In this document: in pieces, positions 52,069 through 61,042 of the stretch | Position numbering within the stretch: the stretch's first letter is position 1 | Layout of the letters: each line of letters starts with the position of its first letter | NCBI GenBank assembly: GCA_943787205.1 | Contig: CALSLN010000014.1 | Span: 181,169-245,168 of the forward strand | DNA length: 64,000 nt | Reading direction: 5' to 3' | Source: an uncultured Rhodospirillaceae bacterium | Lineage (GTDB): Bacteria; Pseudomonadota; Alphaproteobacteria; Rhodospirillales; Rhodospirillaceae | Translations under genes and position numbers: made by a program | Notes under the pieces: generated by a model | Told to the model about the DNA's origin: nothing | The model's database searches: none | What the model saw: the letters and a program-made list of their open reading frames with translations, nothing else

Positions 52069-52983
52069 ATGCTCGATATCATGAAACGTGCGTTTTCGAA
52101 TGGCACCGAGTCTGGTGTGTCGCGACGGTCCGCCATATCGCTTCCGGCCATGGGGGCTGCCGCAGCGACTGTAGGCGCAACGTCCGCGCAGGCGGCGGGC
52201 CATGTCGCCGCAACGTACATGCCGCCCGCCGAAGGTCGAGTGATCTCAGAGCCATTCTCGTTCAACGATCCACTCGAAAAAATGAAAGCTGAATTCCGCC
52301 TGGGCCGTGCCTGGGAAGACGAAGCCGATGTGTTGCTCTGGTACTTCTTCACCATGTTCATCGTGGCAGAAGGCAAAACGGTTGCGCCAGTCGTTCGCTA
52401 TGAAGGTATTGAGTTTTCGCACCATCGCAAAATTGGTGAAAACTTGTTTGAAGTGCATGGGCACAACACGTCCTATCCGCGGGATGTCGATACGGGTGAA
52501 TTTATTGAAGAGCTCGTTAACCCTGTCACGGGTAAGGCCCATGGTGTGACACCGACGATCCTGACTGAAGACCCGGGCATGATTTACGGACCAGGCGGCA
52601 AACGTCCGCTGGACAGAGAAGGGGCTGAGTTTACGGAAACCTATTCCCTGTTCCGCATTGAAGACGAGATGATCAAGCAGGAAGAAATACGAGTACCGCC
52701 CGACAACTGGTTCACGCCGTTTATTGAGACGTCACATAATTGGACGCCGCGCGCGATGTTTGAAGATGAGTCCATCACGCGTTTGCCTATGGGCACCAGC
52801 GGTGGTTATGTCTTCCCGTATCCAGGTTGGATCGAGATGGACGATAATCCAGGCCATATGTTCGCGACGTGGAGCGGTAAGAAACTGGACGGCGTTCATC
52901 AGCTACCGGCCAGCTATTTCGAAAAGATCGAGAAAGACAATCCAGAACTACTTGTTGTCGATAAGAGCAAGTTCAAGGGGTAA
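52069..52983 (+). CDS. Tat-tagged DUF1838 protein (copy 2)
   Basis: 304 residues; GGGGAGAG before ATG 52069. Tat signal SRRSAISLPAMGAAAATVGA behind an 18-residue start. DUF1838 course: VLLWYFFTMFIVAEGKTVAP, VVRYEGIEFSHHRKIGENLF, YPRDVDTGEFIEELVNPVTG and later WIEMDDNPGHMFATWSGKKL. The two DUF1838 genes of the window are distant relatives with the same layout. Its place between a dehydrogenase and a serine-hydrolase-like gene suggests a shared periplasmic pathway. Confidence 0.78.
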   Translation: MLDIMKRAFSNGTESGVSRRSAISLPAMGAAAATVGATSAQAAGHVAATYMPPAEGRVISEPFSFNDPLEKMKAEFRLGRAWEDEADVLLWYFFTMFIVAEGKTVAPVVRYEGIEFSHHRKIGENLFEVHGHNTSYPRDVDTGEFIEELVNPVTGKAHGVTPTILTEDPGMIYGPGGKRPLDREGAEFTETYSLFRIEDEMIKQEEIRVPPDNWFTPFIETSHNWTPRAMFEDESITRLPMGTSGGYVFPYPGWIEMDDNPGHMFATWSGKKLDGVHQLPASYFEKIEKDNPELLVVDKSKFKG

Positions 52984-52988
52984 TCGGT

Positions 52989-54182
52989 ATGTTGCGCAGC
53001 TTCGCTTATGGCATTGGTGGACTGGCGGTGTGTTTCGTCATTGCGGCTGGATTAGAATATTCGTCAGACCCTATATTCTGGCAGCGCTACCTCAATCCGC
53101 CTGCGAACCCAATGGAACCAGGGCCGGATTTCTATCAGCCGGCGTTCACACTTGACTCGCCACCGACACCGTTTTTTCCAGCTGCAAAACCAAGCGAGCA
53201 GACGATAGACCCTGTGGTTCTTGAGTCTGCAGCGCAATGGACGGAGCAGACTGGCGGTACGGCCTTTATCGTTATCCATAAAGGCAAGGTGCAGATCGAA
53301 CGCTATTGGGACGTTGGCGGTGCCGATGAATTGATGACCGGCCGTGCCATGACCAAGACCTTCAACGCTCTTCTTGCAGGACTCGCTATTGGGGACGGTG
53401 TGATCGCCCTCGACGATCGCATTGGCGATTATCTCGGCGAATGGAATGAAGAACCGCAGGGCGATATCACGCTGCGCGACCTTTTGTATCAGGCGAGTGG
53501 CTTGGAGAATCCTCCTCTTGGTCCTGGCGCTTGGAATAGGTTCACACGCTCAGCCTATACCGGCGATGCGGTCATGGTTGCCCTTGAGCATGAAATGGCC
53601 CATGAGCCAGGAAGCGTATTCGACATAGGCAACGTCACGTCTCAGCTCATTGCTATCGTCGTGCAGCGCGCTGTCGGTAAGCCGGTGCAGGAGTATTTCT
53701 TAGAGAGACTATGGCAGCCGATTGGTGCGGATCGTGGCAGTTTTTTCATGGATCGAGCAGACGGCATGATCCACATAGACTGTTGTTTCAGAACCACACC
53801 GCGCAACTGGATGCGCGTGGGGGATTTGTTGCTGAATGATGGCGTGTCGAATGGTGAACGTGTCTTGCCTGAAGGCTGGGTCGAGACGATGACCACATCC
53901 TCGCCGCGCAATCCAAATTACGGCATGCACATCTGGCTCGGCCGTGAGTACGTTCCGGTTAGACCGTATTCAGAGATTCACCCGGTCGGCGTGCCGCATG
54001 CTGAACCGTTTCTCAGCGACGATCTCTTTTTCATCGAAGGGGGCGGGTACCGCACACTTTATGTGGTTCCATCTGAGGACCTATTGATCCTGCGTCTCGG
54101 CAAGAGCAACCCGGATTGGGACTCGTCTTATCTGCCTAACCGATTGGTCGAAGGGCTTCGTGAGGAAAGCGAAGCGCCTTAG
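52989..54182 (+). CDS. Beta-lactamase/class C-like protein without the catalytic serine
   Basis: 397 residues with an N-terminal membrane anchor or signal (YGIGGLAVCFVIAAGLEY). Serine-hydrolase (S12-like) fold: AFIVIHKGKVQIERYWD, then the position of SxxK reads RAMTKTFNALLAG, so the nucleophile Ser is Ala. The YxN position reads FDIGNVTSQL with Ile for Tyr. The third motif region is FFIEGGGYRTLYVVP. Both key residues are changed, so I expect a non-hydrolytic binding protein. It follows the DUF1838 gene after 5 bases. Its end overlaps the next minus-strand gene by 4 bases. Confidence 0.8.
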   Translation: MLRSFAYGIGGLAVCFVIAAGLEYSSDPIFWQRYLNPPANPMEPGPDFYQPAFTLDSPPTPFFPAAKPSEQTIDPVVLESAAQWTEQTGGTAFIVIHKGKVQIERYWDVGGADELMTGRAMTKTFNALLAGLAIGDGVIALDDRIGDYLGEWNEEPQGDITLRDLLYQASGLENPPLGPGAWNRFTRSAYTGDAVMVALEHEMAHEPGSVFDIGNVTSQLIAIVVQRAVGKPVQEYFLERLWQPIGADRGSFFMDRADGMIHIDCCFRTTPRNWMRVGDLLLNDGVSNGERVLPEGWVETMTTSSPRNPNYGMHIWLGREYVPVRPYSEIHPVGVPHAEPFLSDDLFFIEGGGYRTLYVVPSEDLLILRLGKSNPDWDSSYLPNRLVEGLREESEAP

Positions 54183-54850
54183 GCGGCCAGTAGTCCGCCA
54201 TCGATGGGTAGAATGTATCCGGTGATATAATAGGCTTCTTCTGAGGCGAGGAAGCCAACAGCCTCAGCAATGTCTTCGACTGTGCCAGCCCGGCCAAGGG
54301 GTACGTGCGCATTGGCCATAACATCGCCAGCCGGCGTGCCTTCGATGCGGCCAGCTTGTACGCAATTCACGCGGATACGGTCTTTGGCGTCGCAGCAGGA
54401 GAGAGCTGCACCACGGGTCATCATGCGGATACCATTGGCGGAGGCGCAGTAGGCTGCTTGTCCAGAAACGCCGATGGTGGCTGTTGCAGGCGCAACGTTG
54501 ACGATGGACCCACCATTGCCAAACTCACGCATCTTTACCACGCCATACCGGTTGGCCAGAAACGCGGCTTCGACGTTATCGCGATTAACGGCACGAAATT
54601 CCTCTAGTGATGTTTCCGCAATAGGCGTCGGTGTGTCGTATTTGGCTTCTGAAATCGTAACCAAAATATCCAAACGGCCATGCCCATCACCAAGGGCAGC
54701 AAGGCCTTGTTCCCAGCCTTCCACAGACGTGACATCAAAGTCAGCGGCAACGACGGTCGCGCCACCTTGTTCTAGTTGTGCGCAAATGCCTTTACCGGTT
54801 GCGCCATGGGCGTTGGTGACCAACGCTACTTTGCCGTCAAATTTACTCAT
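54179..54850 (-). CDS. SDR-fold protein lacking catalytic Ser and Lys
   Basis: 223 residues; AGGA about 10 bases before ATG 54850. SDR fold with an altered cofactor loop (VTNAHGATGKGICAQ), VAADFDVTS, then VNVAPATATIG in place of the Ser strand and YCASANGIRMM where YxxxK should be, so Lys is Ala. C-terminal GRAGTVEDIAEAVGFLAS and ITGYILPIDGG are standard. Likely a non-catalytic SDR. Convergent with the serine-hydrolase-like gene. Confidence 0.82.
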   Translation of the reverse strand: MSKFDGKVALVTNAHGATGKGICAQLEQGGATVVAADFDVTSVEGWEQGLAALGDGHGRLDILVTISEAKYDTPTPIAETSLEEFRAVNRDNVEAAFLANRYGVVKMREFGNGGSIVNVAPATATIGVSGQAAYCASANGIRMMTRGAALSCCDAKDRIRVNCVQAGRIEGTPAGDVMANAHVPLGRAGTVEDIAEAVGFLASEEAYYITGYILPIDGGLLAA

Positions 54851-54961
54851 AGGTCGTCGTTCCTGGGCGTTTGTATTTGATGAGTGGATTACAGAGTAAA
54901 GCGACGGTGAGGCCTAGTCTGCGATCCTAGGGCTGTTCGCTAAACGGATGCCCATGGGAGG

Positions 54962-55423
54962 TTAACCCCGGCCTCGGTATCCAGGCACACCTTGGTCTGG
55001 AAGCCACACTCCTTTGGGCGGTTCGCCAGTCTGCCAGAAGACATCAATGGGAATACCGCCGCGCGGATACCAATATCCGCCGATTCGGAGCCATTTCGCG
55101 CTGGTTGCGGCCACGATGCGCTTGCCGATGGCGATCGTGCAATCTTCATGAAATGCCCCATGATTGCGAAAAGATCCCAAGAACAGCTTGAGAGACTTGG
55201 ATTCGACGATTTTGTCTGTGGGAACGTAATCGATGACCAGATGGGCAAAGTCCGGTTGTCCTGTGACCGGGCAAATACTGGTGAATTCGGGACAGGCGAA
55301 ACGGATGAGGTAGCCGGTATCCTTATGGGGATTGGGCACTGTTTCTAATGTGGCATCGTCCGGTGAGGCTGGCACATCGGCCATACCGCCGAGTTGGGAT
55401 AGCGTTTCTGAATACTCTGTCAC
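54962..55423 (-). CDS. queF: NADPH-dependent 7-cyano-7-deazaguanine reductase
   Basis: Reduces preQ0 to preQ1 in queuosine synthesis, in the cytoplasm. 153 residues, the short (unimodular) QueF form. The catalytic Cys is in [17 protein letters not shown], and the substrate motif is [20 protein letters not shown]. It ends [20 protein letters not shown]. Start GTG 55423 with CAGGAG at good distance. No other que genes in the window. Confidence 0.94.
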   Translation of the reverse strand: MTEYSETLSQLGGMADVPASPDDATLETVPNPHKDTGYLIRFACPEFTSICPVTGQPDFAHLVIDYVPTDKIVESKSLKLFLGSFRNHGAFHEDCTIAIGKRIVAATSAKWLRIGGYWYPRGGIPIDVFWQTGEPPKGVWLPDQGVPGYRGRG

Positions 55424-55505
55424 CGTGTGCTCCTGATATGTCTTACTCTACTCTAACGCGCCAGAGCTCTTGCCAGAAGAGGAGATGCGCGATAGGTGAT
55501 CGGTC

Positions 55506-55742
55506 ATGATCGATACACCAAATACACCGTCAAATGCCAATCCTGATGACCTCCCAGCTTCGCCGTGCGTTGGCGTGTGCACGGTCGATAAGGAAACTAA
55601 GATGTGTATTGGGTGTTTGCGGACTCTTAAAGAAATCGGCGGGTGGCGTACGATGAGTCTGGATCAAAAGCGCGACGTTATTGCCGTCTGCAAGGTGCGT
55701 GCTGAAGATGCACAAACCTCACCTGATTCTGCCTCACTCTAA
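55506..55742 (+). CDS. DUF1289 protein
   Basis: 78 residues with the DUF1289 core: SPCVGVCTVDKETKMCIGCL, RTLKEIGGWRTMSLDQKRDV. Four cysteines suggest a metal or iron-sulfur site. It is a widespread small proteobacterial protein of unknown role. It diverges from queF with an 82-base gap. Confidence 0.85.
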   Translation: MIDTPNTPSNANPDDLPASPCVGVCTVDKETKMCIGCLRTLKEIGGWRTMSLDQKRDVIAVCKVRAEDAQTSPDSASL

Positions 55743-55931
55743 GCCAACTCTGGCCACAGTCCTCAACCATTGTTCAAAACTCACGGCTAAGTCTTCGATT
55801 CGGCTAATCGAGCAGGATTCTTGGCTTGAGTGACTTTTGCGACTCGCCGGAAAGGTTAACAAACCGCCCGACATGTTGTGTCCCCATGTGGAACACATAC
55901 AATACGTAGAGGTTTTAAGGGAAAGACGGTT

Positions 55932-56192
55932 ATGGATCAGGTTAGAGTTATACCAGCAAATGAAGATGGGCTTTCGTCCGAATCTGGCATTCCTGCTGTG
56001 CCCGTAACCCTTGCGTTAGACGATGTTCAGGGCATCATTATCCGGGCTATTTCTGTTGCCCGCGATGCTGGCCGTGACTACGTGGCGCAATGTCGTTCCG
56101 CTGCAGAAGCCATTGTCGCAGTGCGTCACGATGTCTCCTTCACCGAAGCATTGAACGCGGTTTACCGCGTTCGTGAACGGGATGCGGCCTAA
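55932..56192 (+). CDS. Small hypothetical protein
   Basis: 86 residues from ATG 55932, which has AAGGGAAAG upstream; the frame is open further back to 55878 without support. Soluble and helical: DVQGIIIRAISVARDAGRDY then VAQCRSAAEAIVAVRHD, FTEALNAVYRVRERDAA. Family not recognised. A 190-base gap before it shows nothing clear. Confidence 0.6.
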   Translation: MDQVRVIPANEDGLSSESGIPAVPVTLALDDVQGIIIRAISVARDAGRDYVAQCRSAAEAIVAVRHDVSFTEALNAVYRVRERDAA

Positions 56193-56204
56193 CAGGTTTT
56201 AATC

Positions 56205-56984
56205 TCAGCGCTTTTGCGCGAGTACAAATATCCGCTTCATCAAGAATAGAGTTTTGCCGTCCGCTTGCTTCGGGTAAGCGGAAGAAACGCGTGCGCTGTA
56301 ATCCGCTAAGAACTCTTCTTTGTCTGATTCACTGAGGACCGAGAGATAGGGTGTTAGACCGGTTCCAATAATCCAATCGAATACCGGGTTATCGCCTTCC
56401 AAGACGTGGTGGTATTCCGTGACCCAGATATCGACCGACTGACTGTGTGGTGACAGAAGGTCGTAGAAAGCGTCTGGGCCCATCGGATCCTTATACATCC
56501 AGACATGCGCCAATTGGTCAGCCCAGCGGTCGGATTGCACGGTTTCACGAATACAGACCTGATAGGCGGACTGCTCTGTGACGGGGATTTGGAACGCGAG
56601 CCAGCCATTCGGCACGATCATCTCAGCAAGGCGCGGTACCACCTCCGTGTGGTTCGTGACCCAGTGGAGGGCCGCATTAGAGAATACCAGCGCTTGTTGC
56701 TCATCGGGCTGCCAGTTCCCGATGTCTCCTTGCTGCCACTGTATGTCGGTGTCGCCATATTCATCACGGGCTTTAGCTAACATGTCGGGAGACAAATCAA
56801 CGCCCATGACAGGGCGATCAGGCCAGTGATCTTTCAAGCTGCGGGTGACATTGCCTGGACCGCATCCCAAATCAACAATGGGGCCGGCGACGTCTAATGG
56901 AATTTGCGCCATGAGGTCGAGAGCCGGGCGCGCCCGATAGCCTTCATAACGGAGATAAACGTCAGGATTCCAGGTTTGGCTCAT
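56205..56984 (-). CDS. tam: Trans-aconitate 2-methyltransferase
   Basis: 259-residue class I methyltransferase that methylates trans-aconitate. Tam marks: MSQTWNPDVYLRYEGYRARP at the start, motif I IVDLGCGPGNVTRSL, GVDLSPDMLAKAR, ALVFSNAALHWVTNHTEVVP, GWLAFQIPV, then YHHVLEGDNPVFDWIIGTGL. Length fits. The call as Tam rather than another class I enzyme rests on the start and the C-terminal WIIGTGL pattern. It lies 10 bases from the TRAP permease start on the same strand. Confidence 0.88.
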   Translation of the reverse strand: MSQTWNPDVYLRYEGYRARPALDLMAQIPLDVAGPIVDLGCGPGNVTRSLKDHWPDRPVMGVDLSPDMLAKARDEYGDTDIQWQQGDIGNWQPDEQQALVFSNAALHWVTNHTEVVPRLAEMIVPNGWLAFQIPVTEQSAYQVCIRETVQSDRWADQLAHVWMYKDPMGPDAFYDLLSPHSQSVDIWVTEYHHVLEGDNPVFDWIIGTGLTPYLSVLSESDKEEFLADYSARVSSAYPKQADGKTLFLMKRIFVLAQKR

Positions 56985-56994
56985 AGTCGTCTCG

Positions 56995-59061
56995 TTATGA
57001 TGATCGTGTTCGTCTTGATACCACCATCAAGCTAATGAGCAAGAGCAGAGAGAGACCACCGACGGTCCATGATCCATGCGGCCATAGGAGAGCGAGAGCC
57101 AATGCCGCAACCACGCCACGGATGGCTGGGCTGATCGGGCCTTCTAAGTATCCTTTGAGAGTTGCAGTAAATGCGTAGAGCCCACCGATGGTAAACAGCG
57201 TGATCTGAACGAGAGAGAGGCCCGTGCCACCAATCATTGGCGAATACGCCATTACGAGAGGAATAATGTAGAGCCCCTTAGCGTGGGCCCAGGCGGTGAA
57301 TCCGGTTTCAAGCGGTTTCGTGCCTGCTATCCCTGCCGCTGCGTAGGCTGTGAGACAGACGGGGGGGGTGATGTTGGAATCTTGTGAGAGCCAAAACACG
57401 ATCATATGTGCCGAGAGTAATGTGGTGGCGATCATACTGGCAGGTAAGCCTTGCTCAGATATGGTGCTCATCAGTTCCGGTGGAACGGCATCGAGAAAAG
57501 CGACGGCGGCGCTTTGGGTCATGGGTGAACTAAGCACGGCAGCTTGTTCAGGCATCAGGACCTGAAGAACGGTCTTTGCGCCGTCGTTCAGTGTTCCCAT
57601 AACAAGGGCATCAATCAGCTTTGCATCGAGCATAAGGTCAGTCAGTGCGGGCGCGGCCAAGGGTGCTAGGACGACGTAAGCTGCCGTAACGGGAAGGCCC
57701 AGGCCAAGCACGAGAGACGCTAAAGCCACAAAAGTGAGAGTTAGGAACAGGCTTCCGCTCGACCAAGACACAATCATTTGTGAAATAGTCGGGCCGAGCC
57801 CCGTTGTCGTGACGGCCATGACTACCAAGCCAACCGCAACGAGTAAGACTGAGATGGAAGCGGCGGTGAAGCTGCCTCGTGCCAGTGTGTCGATAACGTC
57901 ACGAAGGCCCATGGGCCGAGGCCCAAAGCGGGCACAGAGAATTGTCGCCAGAGACGCTGCTGCCGCTGACCACGTTGGTGTGAAGCCTGCAATTAGTAGC
58001 GCTACCAACAATACAATGGGAAGCAGTACGGGCCAGCCTTTTGCGAGGCCGAGATCATTTAGCGACGCGTTGGATGTGTCGGGTTTGAGACCCAGTTGTA
58101 GAGCTGCAATGCGAACATGGAATGCGACGGACAAGAAATAGAGAAGAGCCGGCAGTGTGGCGATGGATATAATCGTCAAATAACTTTCGCCTGTGTACGT
58201 CGCCATCAAGAAGGCGCCAGCACCCATGACCGGCGGCATTAACTGGCCGCCTGTCGATGCGGCAGCTTCAATTCCGGCTGCGGTTTTAGCCGGGAAACCG
58301 GCGCGTTTCATGAGAGGGATTGTAACCACGCCAGTTGAGACCGTATTGCCGATGGCCGACCCGGAGATAGACCCCATCAAACCTGAACCGAAGACGGCAA
58401 CAAACCCGGGGCCACCTGCGAAGCGTCCTGCTGCCGCTCGTGCCAATGCCAAGATCACGTCAGAAGCGCCGCTTCTCAGCAGGAACGTTCCGAACAAGAT
58501 GAACATGAAGACATAGCTCCATGATATGCGTGCAATCGTGCCAAACATGCCGTCGCCACCGTATGTTGCGCGGTAGAGTACGGTTTCCCAGGTCAGCCCG
58601 GGGAAATGGAAAACGCCTGGGATGTAGCGACCCCACCACGCTGTATAGGTGATTGCGATGATGGCTAAGAGGGGGGTGACCCAACCGGTTGCCCGTCGCG
58701 TTAGTTCCAGAGCACACACGACAGCGGCAATGGCGCATAGCCAATCGAACACCGTGAACGTTTGCCCGCGCTCATAGAACGCGTTTTCTCCTGCAATGAG
58801 GTATAGGCAGGAGCAAAGCGTAACGAGCCCAAGCACTATATCGATTACGCGAAAATTCGATCCTGTCGCCCCCTTAAACATGGGAAAAGTGAGCGCAACG
58901 AGGAATCCGAGAGTGCCGAAATGGAGGAGCGACATCCAAAGTTCAGAAAGTGGCGAGATCGAATTGAAATAGAGGTGAAGGACTGCCGTCCCCGCGGCGA
59001 GAAACGTTATCCAGCGGGGGTGCGTGAACTCACTGCTGGGTGGCGCCGCCGCGTCACTCAC
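56995..59061 (-). CDS. TRAP transporter fused permease (TAXI type)
   Basis: 688 residues in which small and large TRAP permease parts are fused, with about 17-18 helices. The large part shows GSGLMGSISGSAIGNTVSTG, GGQLMPPVMGAGAFLMATYT, LGLGLPVTAAYVVLAPLAAP and LSQDSNITPPVCLTAYAAAG. The start GTG 59061 lies 2 bases after the stop of the binding protein. Together they form a TAXI TRAP system; its substrate is unknown. Confidence 0.92.
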   Translation of the reverse strand: MSDAAAPPSSEFTHPRWITFLAAGTAVLHLYFNSISPLSELWMSLLHFGTLGFLVALTFPMFKGATGSNFRVIDIVLGLVTLCSCLYLIAGENAFYERGQTFTVFDWLCAIAAVVCALELTRRATGWVTPLLAIIAITYTAWWGRYIPGVFHFPGLTWETVLYRATYGGDGMFGTIARISWSYVFMFILFGTFLLRSGASDVILALARAAAGRFAGGPGFVAVFGSGLMGSISGSAIGNTVSTGVVTIPLMKRAGFPAKTAAGIEAAASTGGQLMPPVMGAGAFLMATYTGESYLTIISIATLPALLYFLSVAFHVRIAALQLGLKPDTSNASLNDLGLAKGWPVLLPIVLLVALLIAGFTPTWSAAAASLATILCARFGPRPMGLRDVIDTLARGSFTAASISVLLVAVGLVVMAVTTTGLGPTISQMIVSWSSGSLFLTLTFVALASLVLGLGLPVTAAYVVLAPLAAPALTDLMLDAKLIDALVMGTLNDGAKTVLQVLMPEQAAVLSSPMTQSAAVAFLDAVPPELMSTISEQGLPASMIATTLLSAHMIVFWLSQDSNITPPVCLTAYAAAGIAGTKPLETGFTAWAHAKGLYIIPLVMAYSPMIGGTGLSLVQITLFTIGGLYAFTATLKGYLEGPISPAIRGVVAALALALLWPHGSWTVGGLSLLLLISLMVVSRRTRSS

Positions 59062-59063
59062 GC

Positions 59064-60074
59064 TTATGGTGCCTTGGGCGGTCGCAGAGAGTCAGAAATT
59101 TCCAGTCCTGACTCTCGATAGAAACTGGCTGCGCCCGGATGCAGAGGAAGAGGTAGGCCCGGCATCGCATTCTCCACGCTCATGTCTGATGTTGCCTTGT
59201 GAATGGCTTTGAGGAACGCCAAATTCTCATAAATGGTGGACACGATTTGGTATACGTCTTCGTCAGACACGTCTTCATGCACGGCTAAGAAATTGGGTTG
59301 TGCCAATGTTTGGACGTCATTGTCCTGCCCAGGATATGTCCCAGCAGAGATTGTATAGGGCGTCCATAAAGCGCGTGGTGTATTCGCTTGAATCATTTGT
59401 GCGTCAGTGAAAGAAAGTAAACTGAGTTTATCCCTTGATGCAGCAAAGGCGCGAGTCACGGCCCCCACGGGCGGTCCGGCCGGGAGATTCGCAGCCGCGA
59501 TGGTGTTGTTTTGAAGTCCATCGGCGCTTGGTCCATAGCCTTGAAAGACAAGATCAAAGTCTGTGTCGGGGGCGTAGCCGAGTTGTGTCAAAAGCGCTCG
59601 GCCGGACCCTTCCGTTCCAGAGTTTCGAGCACCGATAGAGAGGCGTTCACCTTTTAGCGTGTCGAAATCTGCAACTGTGCCTGTAGGAGCAAATTTTTTG
59701 CGGACGAGCCAGTGCTCAACATTAGGCCACAACGTCGTAATAGAACGAAGGTGGCCCTGTGGGCCTTCGGTCTGCAACGCCCCGCTGCCGTCTTTAGCCC
59801 AAGCTCCATAGATTCCTTGCAGAATCGCAAAACGAACTTGCTTCTCACGGAGTAACTTAATGTTCTCTGCGGAACCCGCGGATGAGATGGCTGAAAGCGA
59901 AGGTCCGCCGTTTGGCTCTAGTTTCACTTTCGTTAACGTAGCGAGTGCAACACCGACAGGGTAATAGGTGCCCCCCGTTGTTGCGGTGGCCAATAGGTAT
60001 GATTCGGCCTGAACGGAACTCGTGAATAGGGTGAGCGTTAGAGCAACCCGAGAAAGTACTGATTTGTGATTCAT
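59064..60074 (-). CDS. TAXI family TRAP substrate-binding protein
   Basis: 336 residues with signal MNHKSVLSRVALTLTLFTSS. TAXI marks: LLATATTGGTYYPVGVALAT, GSAENIKLLREKQVRFAILQ, GERLSIGARNSGTEGSGRAL, TYPGQDNDVQTLAQPNFLAV and VYQIVSTIYENLAFLKAIHK. It delivers substrate to the fused permease gene 2 bases downstream. Substrate unknown; many TAXI proteins bind small acids. Confidence 0.92.
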   Translation of the reverse strand: MNHKSVLSRVALTLTLFTSSVQAESYLLATATTGGTYYPVGVALATLTKVKLEPNGGPSLSAISSAGSAENIKLLREKQVRFAILQGIYGAWAKDGSGALQTEGPQGHLRSITTLWPNVEHWLVRKKFAPTGTVADFDTLKGERLSIGARNSGTEGSGRALLTQLGYAPDTDFDLVFQGYGPSADGLQNNTIAAANLPAGPPVGAVTRAFAASRDKLSLLSFTDAQMIQANTPRALWTPYTISAGTYPGQDNDVQTLAQPNFLAVHEDVSDEDVYQIVSTIYENLAFLKAIHKATSDMSVENAMPGLPLPLHPGAASFYRESGLEISDSLRPPKAP

Positions 60075-60129
60075 CGGCTGAGTTTAGGGGAGGGAACTGG
60101 TTAATCAAAGAGCCGATGCGGCCTGATCC

Positions 60130-60953
60130 CTACCAAGGAAGAGTCGTGCCATCCCATTTGTGAAACGTATTGATGTCATCAAGCGTTAGGCTATCAATGA
60201 GGTCGATCATTTTGCCAATGGCCTCGCGCGGCGCATATGCATTTGCGGCAACCATGCGCCGATCTCGTTCAGGTAAGGTCGATGGATCTTCAACCTGCAT
60301 ATAGTTCTCGGTGTCTATCGACCCCGGTGCGATAACGGCAACAATGACACCACGGTCTTTGACCGCTTCCCCCATAGGTCCGCATCATCATATTGAGTCC
60401 AGCCTTACTGGCTCGGTAAGACGGTGCTGCCGCGCTTCGAACATTCGTTATTGAGCCCGCCAACAGCGCTCATGACGGCGATGGTTTTCTGATCACTTGC
60501 GGCGATGTGCTCTAGAAAGGCCTCTGAAACATATAGTTGTCCGACGATATTCGTCTTCAACACTTGCTCAAGCCATGGATAGTCAGTTTCACCATGCGTG
60601 TTGCGGCCCACACGAAATGTGTTGATGGCACCGTTGAGGTTAAGGACATCGATGGGCGTGTCCTTATACTTGTCTGCAAGGGCATCAACTTCGGCAAAAT
60701 CCGTTACGTCTAACTCCTCAACGGTGACGTTAGGGAAATTTGCAGCAAGGGTTTGCAAACGCGTTGCTGTGCTGGGCGTGCGGGTGGTCGCAATAACGGT
60801 CCAGCCGCGTTCTGCGTAGTCATTAATAAAAGCGAGCCCGTGGCCTTGCGAAGAGCCGGTAACCAGAACGGTTTTTGCGCTTGCGGGAACGCCATTCCCG
60901 ATGCCGAGTATGAGCAAAGCTGCGGCTACTAGCGCGGTGCGTGATTGTGACAT
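60130..60953 (-). pseudogene. Exported SDR disrupted by two +1 frameshifts
   Basis: ATG 60953 has AAGGG upstream and starts a signal peptide (SRTALVAAALLILGIGNGVP). The SDR part shows VLVTGSSQGHGLAF, IATTRTPSTATRL, LNLNGAIN and the Ser region IAVMSAVGG. At about 60456-60458 an extra base in a G3 run (minus strand) shifts the frame; the correct frame would read GGSITNVRSAAAPSYRASK. At 60369-60373 an extra base in a G5 run shifts it again; the last part reads GEAVKDRGVIVAVIAPGSID. Removing one base at each place restores one 274-codon SDR with YRASK. It is therefore either a recent pseudogene or two sequence errors. Confidence 0.8.
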
Positions 60954-60985
60954 TTTATTTCCCTTCGAATTTCTGCGGTTCCATA

Positions 60986-61020
60986 CGAAAACGGGGCGGG
61001 ACCTTGCGGTCGCCGCCCCG
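60986..61020 (-). terminator. Intrinsic terminator of the TonB receptor gene
   Basis: CGGGGCGG ... CCGCCCCG is an 8-bp perfect stem, extended by GACC/GGTC around a TTGC loop. Read on the minus strand it is followed by TTTTCGT, and it begins 23 bases after the receptor stop at 61043. Confidence 0.82.
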
Positions 61021-61042
61021 AGGGATGGTGTTGTGCGTAAAC

